DNA of 64,000 bases. It comes from Corynebacterium lactis RW2-5. GTDB lineage: Bacteria; Actinomycetota; Actinomycetes; Mycobacteriales; Mycobacteriaceae. How positions within the stretch are numbered: position 1 is the stretch's first letter; each line of letters opens with the position of its first letter. The stretch covers positions 2,170,001 to 2,234,000 of the forward strand of contig NZ_CP006841.1 of NCBI RefSeq assembly GCF_001274895.1, read 5' to 3'. The translations under genes were made by a program, and so were the position numbers. Positions 15,332 to 21,131 of this stretch are shown piece by piece. The notes under the pieces are model-generated. The model was not told where the DNA came from, did not search any database, and was given only the letters and a program-made list of their open reading frames with translations.

Positions 15332-15547
15332 TGCTCGTTGGAGTCGTTCATCTTCGATTGCAAGCGCTACTCCGAATGCGCCGGCTAGGCGTTGCGCGAG
15401 GGAAAGCGCCAGTAGTTTTCCGCGCGCGTCTAGTCGGCTAAGAGAATTCGCGACGGTGCCGCCGTCAGCCAAGTTTGTGCCAAGCGCGTTGAGTAGCCCC
15501 AGCATTGCGAGATCCGTTGTGGTTTGGTCTCGAAATATCCATGCCAT
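15224..15547 (-). CDS. Helical phage protein, unknown
   Basis: 107 residues: MAWIFRDQTTTDLAMLGLLN, then ALGTNLADGGTVANSLSRLD and LLALSLAQRLAGAFGVALAI. The ATG at 15547 follows copy 5 of the leader. It is convergent with the 58-residue + gene and overlaps it tail-to-tail by 108 bp. Confidence 0.6.
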   Translation of the reverse strand: MAWIFRDQTTTDLAMLGLLNALGTNLADGGTVANSLSRLDARGKLLALSLAQRLAGAFGVALAIEDERLQRALLELNSERDVFGQVHIEPSSFEKDSNQTGESIALD

Positions 15548-15554
15548 CCTTGTG

Positions 15555-15612
15555 TTTCCTTTCATTCGCTTTTCGACGGTTGCTGCCCGGCACCTTCCCC
15601 AGTGCCCGGCGG
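15555..15612 (-). repeat. Start-associated leader repeat, copy 5
   Basis: On the - strand: GCCGGGCAC, TGGGGAAG, GTGCCGGGC (9-bp stem with one mismatch), then AGCAACCGTCGAAAAGCG, AATGAAAGGAAAC, then ATG 15547. Confidence 0.9.
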
Positions 15613-15676
15613 TCGTGTCACGCTGGTTTAGTAACCTCCTCAATAACGCTTTTGCGTTGGAAAGGAGGTAATTGTC

Positions 15677-15811
15677 TTGGCTAAATCTGCTGGCAAGAGT
15701 TCTGGCAAGGTTCACCGCAGCGCTATTACAGGACGCTTCGTGAAGGCCTCTACCGCTGCTCGCCACCCGAAGACCACGGTTTCCGAGACTCGGTCTAGGG
15801 GTAAGAAGTAG
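15677..15811 (+). CDS. 44-residue basic protein with HRSAITGRFV...TAARHPKTTV signature
   Basis: TTG start at 15677 with AAAGGAGGTAATTGTC upstream. The protein reads AKSAGKSSGKVHRSAITGRF, then VKASTAARHPKTTVSETRS and RGKK. The HRSA-x-TGR-[FY]-V and ARHPxTTV motif recurs, from memory, in many tiny actinobacterial proteins often found on plasmids and prophages, sometimes in pairs. A short stem (AACGC/GCGTT) directly precedes the ribosome site. Role unknown; its strong basicity suggests nucleic-acid binding. Confidence 0.8.
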   Translation: MAKSAGKSSGKVHRSAITGRFVKASTAARHPKTTVSETRSRGKK

Positions 15812-15982
15812 TTAGTTGCCCTGGTCGTGCTTCGTTGCGTCCAGGGCCTCCTGCACGATTACTGCCATCACATTCGCCAGAATTTCGTATTCGATGTGGA
15901 TTCCCTCACTGGCACCGTCTACATCGATGTTGACTCCTGTATCAGTGCCCTCGATATTGAGCTTCGCTACTTTTGCGCCCAT
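15812..15982 (-). CDS. Small phage protein of the short beta-beta-alpha type
   Basis: 56 residues: MGAKVAKLNIEGTDTGVNID, then VDGASEGIHIEYEILANVMA and VIVQEALDATKHDQGN. The ATG at 15982 is preceded by AAAAAGGAGATTGCAGTT after copy 6 of the leader. Resembles the proteins at 12103 and 14120 in layout. It abuts the end of the convergent 44-residue gene with no gap. Confidence 0.75.
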   Translation of the reverse strand: MGAKVAKLNIEGTDTGVNIDVDGASEGIHIEYEILANVMAVIVQEALDATKHDQGN

Positions 15983-15990
15983 AACTGCAA

Positions 15991-16045
15991 TCTCCTTTTT
16001 CGCTTGTCGACGGTTGTTGCCCGGCAACTTCCCCAGTGCCCGGCG
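15991..16045 (-). repeat. Start-associated leader repeat, copy 6
   Basis: On the - strand: GCCGGGCAC, TGGGGAAG, TTGCCGGGC, then AACAACCGTCGACAAGCG, AAAAAGGAGA, then ATG 15982. Confidence 0.9.
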
Positions 16046-16054
16046 CGGTTTTTC

Positions 16055-16294
16055 TTATGCCGCGATTGGCTCGCAGTATCCAGCGATGAAATCGCCGTCG
16101 CCCTGCAGTGTTGCGATGTGTAGCGCCATTCGAGCGGTGACTGGAGCGCCTGCGCGCATATCTCCTAAGCGGTCCACGTTCGTTCCGAGTGCTGCTGCGA
16201 GCTGCTCTTCGGTCTGCAAGCGTCGAGTGCGCATGATGTGGTCTAGTACGCCTGGGCGAACCCGAAAGCGTGGCGCCGAGATGGTGTCCATCAT
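16055..16294 (-). CDS. Cro-like early regulator
   Basis: 79 residues from MMDTISAPRFRVRPGVLDHI. It contains a lambda-repressor-type HTH (TEEQLAAALGTNVDRLGDMR, then AGAPVTARMALHIATL). It is transcribed away from the repressor at 16475 across the 180-bp switch region, and is the first gene of the leftward early region, so a Cro-like role in committing to lytic growth is likely. GGAAGGGAAACCC precedes the ATG at 16294. Confidence 0.8.
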   Translation of the reverse strand: MMDTISAPRFRVRPGVLDHIMRTRRLQTEEQLAAALGTNVDRLGDMRAGAPVTARMALHIATLQGDGDFIAGYCEPIAA

Positions 16295-16474
16295 GGGTTT
16301 CCCTTCCTCTGAAAGTTCCTTTCCAGCGCTTCCCTGCGCCGGTAATTTCACAGTGCCGGATTTTCCGACTTATTGCAATACCATAATTATAGCCCACCCC
16401 TTTTAAACACCCCCGCAACGTGTACTAACCTGCATTTATTGCCAATTCCGGCATATTGCAATAATGTGCATTTT
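16295..16474. promoter_or_regulatory. Lysis-lysogeny switch: divergent promoters with two TATTGCAATA operators
   Basis: Two perfect 10-bp palindromes TATTGCAATA lie at 16371-16380 and 16454-16463. The leftward promoter has a -10 TATAAT (complement of 16386-16391), so its start point should fall inside the first palindrome. The rightward repressor promoter has a -10 TAATGT (16462-16467) overlapping the second palindrome and 7 nt before the repressor ATG. Binding at the first would block the early genes and at the second would autoregulate the repressor. The binding protein is inferred, not shown. Confidence 0.8.
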
Positions 16475-17005
16475 ATGAGGAACTCGACAGACTTCACCGC
16501 ATGGCTCAAGGAGTTGGCCGGCGATGATACACAGAAGGCTATCTCCCAAAAATCAGGGGTAAAGGAGTCCACACTCTCCCGACAACTGTCACGCGGAACG
16601 TTCAGGCCAGAAATGGTGATAGCACTGTGCCGTGGCTACAACCACTCCCCCGTCACCGGACTAATCCAAACCGGATACCTCAACGAATGGGAAACAGACG
16701 GCGTAGGAATCCCCTTCGCACTACGCAAAGCGAGCAACCAGCAATTGCTAGACGAGATCATGCGTCGCTCCGACCCGGAAGCACTGTACCTATTCGGAGA
16801 CCCCACCGGCGAAGCCATCGACTACGAAAACGTAGACGCACCCGTCACCAACCTCGACGCGCACCGTTCGAACACCCAATCCGCCCCGGCTGATACACAT
16901 GACGGCACCGTTACGGAATGGGACGAAGCCGAACCAAACGCCGCCGATAGCAGCCCAGACGAAAACGAGGAACGAATCAAACGAGGTGAGGACCCCATTG
17001 ACTAA
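16475..17005 (+). CDS. Phage repressor (CI/ImmR-like), predicted leaderless
   Basis: 176 residues from MRNSTDFTAWLKELAGDDTQ. An N-terminal XRE-type HTH (KAISQKSGVKESTLSRQLSR, then GTFRPEMVIALCRG) is followed by a helical middle and an acidic, disordered tail ending RGEDPID. There is no ribosome site; the mRNA probably starts at the ATG. A downstream ImmA-type metallopeptidase (17977) suggests release by proteolysis, as known for ImmR/ImmA elements. No LexA-like autoprotease domain is present. Confidence 0.85.
   Translation: MRNSTDFTAWLKELAGDDTQKAISQKSGVKESTLSRQLSRGTFRPEMVIALCRGYNHSPVTGLIQTGYLNEWETDGVGIPFALRKASNQQLLDEIMRRSDPEALYLFGDPTGEAIDYENVDAPVTNLDAHRSNTQSAPADTHDGTVTEWDEAEPNAADSSPDENEERIKRGEDPID
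16982..17003 (+). repeat. 22-bp junction repeat, left copy
   Basis: CGAGGTGAGGACCCCATTGA and two more bases. It matches 17973-17994 at 19 of 22 positions. It spans the end of the repressor (RGEDPID stop) and the GTG start of the RhuM-like gene. Confidence 0.9.
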
Positions 17006-17996
17006 ACCAGACCACATCGCCATCTACACCACAGAAGACGGCAAAAGCCACGTCCGCCTCCAACTCAAACAAGGCACCGCATGGCTAACCCAAAAACAAA
17101 TGGCCGAACTCTTCGACGTCACTAGCGCATCCATCTCACATCACGTGCAGAACATAACCAGAGAAAAAGAAGTATCCGGCAGTTTCAAACAACTTTTGAA
17201 AGTACCCGGTCAAAGCAGGTCAGTGAACCACTACAACCTCGACATGATCCTCGCTGTCGGATACCGGGTACGCGGCCCCCGAGGCGCGCAATTCCGCAAA
17301 TGGGCCACCGAAGTACTCACCGAATACCTCGTCAAAGGTTTCGCGATGGACGACCAACGCCTGAAAAATGACGGCGTGGACACCCACTTTGATGAACTAC
17401 TCGAACGCATCCGAGAGATCCGAGCCTCGGAACGACAATTCTTCCGCAAGATTTGCGATGTAATTGCGAAAACCAGCGACGACTATGAAGAGAAAAAGAC
17501 CTATGCCGAAGTCCGGGACTTTTTCGCTGGAATCCAAAACAGACTCCACTTCGCCACCCATCACCACACTGCGGCAGAACTCGTTTTTAAGCGCGCCGAC
17601 CACACAAAACCCAATGCTGGACTAACCACATGGGCAGCCGAATCGCCACACAAATCAGATATGACAGTAGCCAAAAACTTTCTCACCAGTGACGAGTTAC
17701 GGAGAATGAACAGGCTCACGTCAATGTTCCTTGACTATGCAGAAGACCAGGCCGAACAACGAAAGACCATTCTCCTTAATGACTGGATGACCAAAGCTGA
17801 CGCTTGGCTCGTTTTCAACGATCGAGATGTACTTCAAGGCAAGGGCGACAGGTCACATAAGCAAGCCGTGAACAAGGCCAATAGCGAGTGGGACAAGTAC
17901 CAAAGGGCTCTTGATGCCAAGGTCAATGAGTTGGACATGAAGCAATTAGAGCAGGAAGTAAAGGAACTGAGCCGAGGTGAAGACCCCATCAACTAA
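16986..17996 (+). CDS. RhuM-family (virulence RhuM-like) protein
   Basis: 336 residues from a GTG that overlaps the repressor stop by 20 bp. YTTEDGKSHVRLQLKQGTAW, then LTQKQMAELFDVTSASISHH and VQNI match the N-terminus of the RhuM family. YNLDMILAVGYRVRGPRGAQ, then FRKWATEVLTEYLVKGFAMD match its signature core. The C-terminus carries the family's helical region (SDELRRMNRLTSMFLDYAED). RhuM proteins occur near phage and defence genes and resemble the DNA-binding part of Fic/Doc-linked proteins; the biochemical role is unknown. The gene ends with RGEDPIN, nearly the same as the end of the repressor. Confidence 0.9.
   Translation: MRTPLTKPDHIAIYTTEDGKSHVRLQLKQGTAWLTQKQMAELFDVTSASISHHVQNITREKEVSGSFKQLLKVPGQSRSVNHYNLDMILAVGYRVRGPRGAQFRKWATEVLTEYLVKGFAMDDQRLKNDGVDTHFDELLERIREIRASERQFFRKICDVIAKTSDDYEEKKTYAEVRDFFAGIQNRLHFATHHHTAAELVFKRADHTKPNAGLTTWAAESPHKSDMTVAKNFLTSDELRRMNRLTSMFLDYAEDQAEQRKTILLNDWMTKADAWLVFNDRDVLQGKGDRSHKQAVNKANSEWDKYQRALDAKVNELDMKQLEQEVKELSRGEDPIN
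17973..17994 (+). repeat. 22-bp junction repeat, right copy
   Basis: CGAGGTGAAGACCCCATCAA and two more bases; imperfect copy of 16982-17003, at the RhuM-ImmA junction. Confidence 0.9.
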
Positions 17997-18360
17997 CGAG
18001 CTTATCTCCATCGCCGAAGCCGCCGGCGTTCGCGTCACATGGCACAAAGGCGGCCCCAAAGGCGCATGGCTCCCCCACGAGCGCCGCATTAGCCTGCGCC
18101 ACGGCATGGACGACGCCGCCACCCGCTGCACTATGGCCCACGAACTCGCTCACATGTGGCTTGAACACCCCGCTCCAGCGAGCGACCGACAAGAGCTGCA
18201 AGCTGATCGTTTCGCGGCTCGGTTACTCATATCACCGGTTGAATATGCGCTCGCGGAACAGATTTACGAGGCACGTCCACAGTTAATTGCAGCGGAATTA
18301 GGGGTTACAAACGAAGTACTTGCCATATGGCGGGGTATGTATGAAAGGCGCACTGTGTGA
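17977..18360 (+). CDS. ImmA/IrrE-type metallopeptidase
   Basis: 127 residues from a GTG overlapping the RhuM gene by 20 bp. The zinc-protease motif is MAHELAHMWLEH (HExxH), and the third ligand region is LQADRFAARLLIS. ImmA proteases cleave the linked repressor after DNA damage or cell signals in known elements, so this protein probably controls induction by degrading the repressor at 16475. The RhuM gene between them is unusual. Confidence 0.9.
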   Translation: MKTPSTNELISIAEAAGVRVTWHKGGPKGAWLPHERRISLRHGMDDAATRCTMAHELAHMWLEHPAPASDRQELQADRFAARLLISPVEYALAEQIYEARPQLIAAELGVTNEVLAIWRGMYERRTV

Positions 18361-18448
18361 GGGGCTTGGCTTACGTTAGTTAGATTGGTTCGCTATAGTT
18401 GGGCTTGACATGAATCGTCGCCCAACGCGCCCCATGTCACCGATAAGG

Positions 18449-18489
18449 CGAAGCCCCCACGCCGCCGCCAAGCAAACGTGAGGGCTTCG
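18449..18489. terminator. Bidirectional terminator-like hairpin
   Basis: CGAAGCCC...GGGCTTCG with CACG/CGTG inside. It lies 90 bp after the ImmA gene and 6 bp from the end of the convergent small gene at 18495. The flanking 18361-18448 has no gene seen apart from a 23-codon ATG frame without support. Confidence 0.6.
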
Positions 18490-18494
18490 TGAGA

Positions 18495-18641
18495 CTAGTT
18501 AGTTAGCCAAGTTATCGTCTCGCGAACCGCATCCGCGAGTTCATTGGCTACTAACACCGTGAAGGCTCGGACTGCAATCTCACCAATTGCTTTCCGAGCT
18601 TTCCCTTTTTCCGGCTTATCGCCGGTTTCCGGTTTCGGCAT
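18495..18641 (-). CDS. 48-residue phage protein
   Basis: MPKPETGDKPEKGKARKAIG, then EIAVRAFTVLVANELADAVR and ETITWLTN. Strong AAGGGGGTGA ribosome site upstream. Basic N-terminus and amphipathic C-terminal helix. It is the only - strand gene inside the lysogenic arm. No homology recognised. Confidence 0.65.
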   Translation of the reverse strand: MPKPETGDKPEKGKARKAIGEIAVRAFTVLVANELADAVRETITWLTN

Positions 18642-18743
18642 TTCATCTCACCCCCTTCCTTAAACGGAGGTGGACCCAACTAGCTGGTGCTATTCCAGTT
18701 CCACGCGCTTGCGGTGGAGACTTTTCGCACCGCTAGGAAAGGG

Positions 18744-18766
18744 GACGCTATCAGAGCGTCTTCTTT
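18744..18766 (+). terminator. Small hairpin plus T tract
   Basis: GACGCT, ATCAG, AGCGTC, TTCTTT. A compact intrinsic-terminator shape. It insulates the promoter at 18813 from upstream reading. No gene is seen between 18642 and 18812. Confidence 0.45.
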
Positions 18767-18812
18767 AGCTTACATGGTTGTTGTTTCCCGATGGCACCTT
18801 TGGTTTCCAAAC

Positions 18813-18842
18813 TTGACACATAACGCATATTTACGTTATAAT
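18813..18842 (+). promoter_or_regulatory. Consensus sigma-A promoter with operator-like inverted repeat
   Basis: TTGACA (18813-18818) and TATAAT (18837-18842) with an 18-nt spacer, the best consensus promoter in the prophage. The spacer contains AACG...CGTT arms (AACGCATATTTACGTT), a possible operator. A hairpin GTGCG/CGCAC lies in the 5' leader before the ribosome site. Confidence 0.85.
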
Positions 18843-18888
18843 GGTTGTAGTGCGCGAGCGAAACGCACTAGAAGGAGAGGTGAAAGAT

Positions 18889-18966
18889 GTGGATTACACC
18901 GACATCATTGCCACCATAACCCTGGTAGTCATGATCATCATCTGGCTAGACACCAGGAACAAATAA
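18889..18966 (+). CDS. 25-residue hydrophobic peptide; possible holin-like or type I toxin peptide
   Basis: GTG start with GAAGGAGAGGTGAAAGAT upstream. The peptide is MDYTDIIATITLVVMIIIWL, then DTRNK: an acidic N-terminus, one transmembrane helix and a charged tail. This matches the layout of small membrane peptides called holin-like toxins. It sits in its own transcription unit: consensus promoter, structured leader, strong terminator. No antisense RNA could be confirmed. A regulatory or sensor role is the alternative. Confidence 0.7.
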   Translation: MDYTDIIATITLVVMIIIWLDTRNK

Positions 18967-18969
18967 AGA

Positions 18970-19002
18970 AGCCCCCGGCTAAAGCAGCTAGCCGGGGGAC
19001 TT
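18970..19002 (+). terminator. Strong terminator after the 25-residue peptide gene
   Basis: AGCCCCCGGCTA, AAGCAGC, TAGCCGGGGGACTT. Eleven-pair G/C-rich stem with a T-poor tail; starts 3 nt after the stop codon. Confidence 0.75.
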
Positions 19003-19035
19003 CCCCCACCACACTACACGAAAGGACACACTGTA

Positions 19036-19164
19036 ATGCGATTCATACTCATCGGAGCATGCACCGCCACCATCATGACACTGGCCGGAGCATCACCATT
19101 CTTTATCCCAGCCTTCCTCGCCATCGGCTACGCCATCGACCACAACCGAAAGAAAATCTCCTAA
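19036..19164 (+). CDS. 42-residue small membrane protein
   Basis: MRFILIGACTATIMTLAGAS, then PFFIPAFLAIGYAIDHNRKK and IS. Two hydrophobic stretches. The ATG has GAAAGG upstream. It is coupled to the next gene by a TAATG overlap. Unknown role. Confidence 0.65.
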   Translation: MRFILIGACTATIMTLAGASPFFIPAFLAIGYAIDHNRKKIS

Positions 19165-19421
19165 TGCGCCCCATCATCATCGACGAAGACACCGGCCGCC
19201 GACTCTGGAACAGCGCCGAATGCGCAACCCACATCGGAGTTAGCCCCAGGACCTGGGCGAACTACCACGCCAACAAACGCACACCCCAACCGGTAGCAAC
19301 CTGGGGCAAATCAGCCCCCCTCTGGGACGCTGAAGAAATCAAAACCTGGCACCAAAACCGCCCAGGCTCACCCGTCAAAAATCACCCCACCAAACACGGC
19401 GTCGACATCAACGAACCATGA
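19164..19421 (+). CDS. HTH (excisionase/AlpA-like) DNA-binding protein
   Basis: 85 residues from MRPIIIDEDTGRRLWNSAEC, then ATHIGVSPRTWANYHANKRT. This is a compact winged-HTH of the excisionase/AlpA class, with the pattern LWNSAEC..HIGVS..TWANY. The ATG overlaps the stop of the 42-residue gene. It may regulate the lysogenic genes or act as Xis; the - strand also has one candidate (11659). Confidence 0.75.
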   Translation: MRPIIIDEDTGRRLWNSAECATHIGVSPRTWANYHANKRTPQPVATWGKSAPLWDAEEIKTWHQNRPGSPVKNHPTKHGVDINEP

Positions 19422-19438
19422 GACTCATGAAGCAATAA

Positions 19439-19528
19439 GACACCTCGGCAGCAAATGTTTGGTTCGACCGCATCGAGCCGCTGCTGGTGGCCATGAACGA
19501 GAAACTACGCAATAATACTGATTCATGA
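19439..19528 (+). pseudogene. Possible 3' remnant of a lost gene
   Basis: An open frame with no usable start reads ...NVWFDRIEPLLVAMNEKLRN and ends NTDS at a TGA that overlaps the methylase ATG (ATGA). The amphipathic, protein-like composition and the coupled junction suggest the tail of a gene whose body was deleted. Chance cannot be ruled out for so short a piece. Confidence 0.3.
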
Positions 19529-20397
19529 GGTATCTTTCACCGCTGCGCTATCCAGGAGGCAAAGCACGACTAGCCCCCTACCTTCAGCGACTCATCACCG
19601 CCCAAACACCCCGACCCACGCACTACGCAGAACCATTCGCGGGCGGAGCAGGCGCAGCATTGAAGCTTCTCACCGATGGCATCGTCGAAGAAATACACCT
19701 CAACGACCTTAACCCCGGCATCGCAGCCTTCTGGCGCAGCATCACCACCGCCCCAGAGGAATTCTGCGAATTGATTTCCGAAACCGCAGTGAACCTGGAC
19801 GAATGGCACAAACAACGTGTCACCTACCTCGCAGGAGAGACCGGAAACGATCTCGCACTAGGATTCGCAACTTTCTTCCTTAACCGAACCAACCGCTCGG
19901 GAATCCTCCACGCCGGCCCCATCGGTGGCCACGACCAAAAAGGCACATGGAAAATAGACGCACGCTACAACAAGAGCGGTTTAATCACGCGTGTACAGCA
20001 TCTCGCACAATACCGACACCAAATACACGTCACGCAGATGGAAGGCCTAGATTTCCTCGACTCCATCTCAGATCTAGGCTCCAAAGTATTCATCTACGCA
20101 GACCCTCCCTACGTTGTCCAAGGTGACGGCCTATACCTGCATGCCTTCGACGAAGCAGCGCACGTAGACCTGGCAAGCAAACTCGCAGATACACACGCAC
20201 CATGGATGCTCACCTACGACGATGATCCCCGAATTACGGACATCCTCTATCGAAACGTGCGGTGCGCACGTTTCCCCATCGCCCACACAGCACATAAGCA
20301 ACACATCGGAACAGAAGCTGTCATCTATTCAGACTCGCTCCACGTACCAGACGTACAGCTCACCAGAGGCCGAACAGCAGAGTGGGTAACTACGTAG
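19525..20397 (+). CDS. DNA adenine methyltransferase (D12 class)
   Basis: 290 residues. AdoMet-binding motif: MRYLSPLRYPGGKARLAPYL, then HYAEPFAGGAGAALKLL. Catalytic motif: YADPPYVV. This is the Dam-like D12 family that methylates adenine-N6. Placed in the lysogenic arm beside the regulators and not next to a restriction gene, it is probably an orphan phage methylase that protects or marks phage DNA. No Dam recognition-site evidence is available. The start overlaps the remnant frame upstream. Confidence 0.93.
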   Translation: MRYLSPLRYPGGKARLAPYLQRLITAQTPRPTHYAEPFAGGAGAALKLLTDGIVEEIHLNDLNPGIAAFWRSITTAPEEFCELISETAVNLDEWHKQRVTYLAGETGNDLALGFATFFLNRTNRSGILHAGPIGGHDQKGTWKIDARYNKSGLITRVQHLAQYRHQIHVTQMEGLDFLDSISDLGSKVFIYADPPYVVQGDGLYLHAFDEAAHVDLASKLADTHAPWMLTYDDDPRITDILYRNVRCARFPIAHTAHKQHIGTEAVIYSDSLHVPDVQLTRGRTAEWVTT

Positions 20398-20486
20398 ACG
20401 CATATCGTAGACCCCTATGTTCCTCAACGTTTCCGTATAGTAGGCTTTGTCACGTCCCCAACAGTTTAACCAGAAGGCGAGGAGTG

Positions 20487-21107
20487 ATGACCGATGACCA
20501 ACCTGGAGTACATCATGAGCCGTCGCAAGACTCCAGTAATCGCCCGCTCGACGGACGGTCGAGTGATTCGAGCGACTCCGATTCACGACCCATCGGAAAA
20601 CTTTCGGAAGGGCTGGGAACAGACAGGCACGGCTCTACGCAAAGCAATGGACCATTACGGAGCGATGACGCGATAACAGCCGAAATAGTATCCGAAAACT
20701 CAGAAGCATTCGCCCGAATGCTTCAAATTCGGCAAGGTCCGCTTCCTCCAGCCGAGGAACTAGCCCGATACGAGCAAGCCCTCCCTGGAATTGCAGAACG
20801 AATTGTATGCATGTCCGAAGGAAGTATCTCTGCTGCGAACGAGGCCACACTATCCGAAGCCGAAGTGAATAACGCAATCGCCTACTCAATCCGCGAAGAT
20901 GCAAACTCACATCGCCGCGCCCAATGGATTTTTGCCGCGCTCACCGCAACCTTGATTGTGGGTGCCGTACTAACTTCCGTCAGTGGCACCAGCGGCACAA
21001 CCGCATTCGCATTCCTAGCCGCATTAAGCGGCTTAGGAGTCCTACTAGCACCGCGCGCGATGACTAGCTGGAGTAATAAAGACAAAAGCTCCTCACCGCA
21101 GGAGTAA
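20487..21107 (+). CDS. DUF2335-like membrane protein
   Basis: 206 residues from MTDDQPGVHHEPSQDSSNRP. The first 75 residues are Ser/Asp-rich and disordered. FARMLQIRQGPLPPAEELAR, then YEQALPGIAERIV is the DUF2335 signature, and the C-terminus has two transmembrane helices (WIFAALTATLIVGAVLTSV, then AFAFLAALSGLGVLLAP). The family occurs in prophages and genomic islands; function unknown. A -10-like TATAGT lies about 20418-20440 region. The 5' part shares DNA with another open frame (20494-20676). Confidence 0.8.
   Translation: MTDDQPGVHHEPSQDSSNRPLDGRSSDSSDSDSRPIGKLSEGLGTDRHGSTQSNGPLRSDDAITAEIVSENSEAFARMLQIRQGPLPPAEELARYEQALPGIAERIVCMSEGSISAANEATLSEAEVNNAIAYSIREDANSHRRAQWIFAALTATLIVGAVLTSVSGTSGTTAFAFLAALSGLGVLLAPRAMTSWSNKDKSSSPQE
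20494..20676 (+). CDS. 60-residue ORF nested in the 5' end of the DUF2335 gene
   Basis: MTNLEYIMSRRKTPVIARST, then DGRVIRATPIHDPSENFRKG and WEQTGTALRKAMDHYGAMTR. The composition is protein-like (basic, no low-complexity), unlike the disordered N-terminus in the overlapping frame. Its stop falls just where the structured DUF2335 domain begins. Either this is the true upstream gene and the DUF2335 start is further in, or both are read. Confidence 0.45.
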   Translation: MTNLEYIMSRRKTPVIARSTDGRVIRATPIHDPSENFRKGWEQTGTALRKAMDHYGAMTR

Positions 21108-21131
21108 TCTCGCCGCAGGAAGGCGTTTGTC

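Noticed and set aside
13298..16045. CRISPR array
   Set aside because: The repeats are hairpin leaders at gene starts with irregular spacing of hundreds of bases, not short regularly spaced repeats; no cas genes.
18687..19163. Long + frame that appears to extend the HTH gene upstream from 18687
   Set aside because: It crosses a promoter, two tiny genes and a terminator; the real start is the TAATG overlap at 19164.
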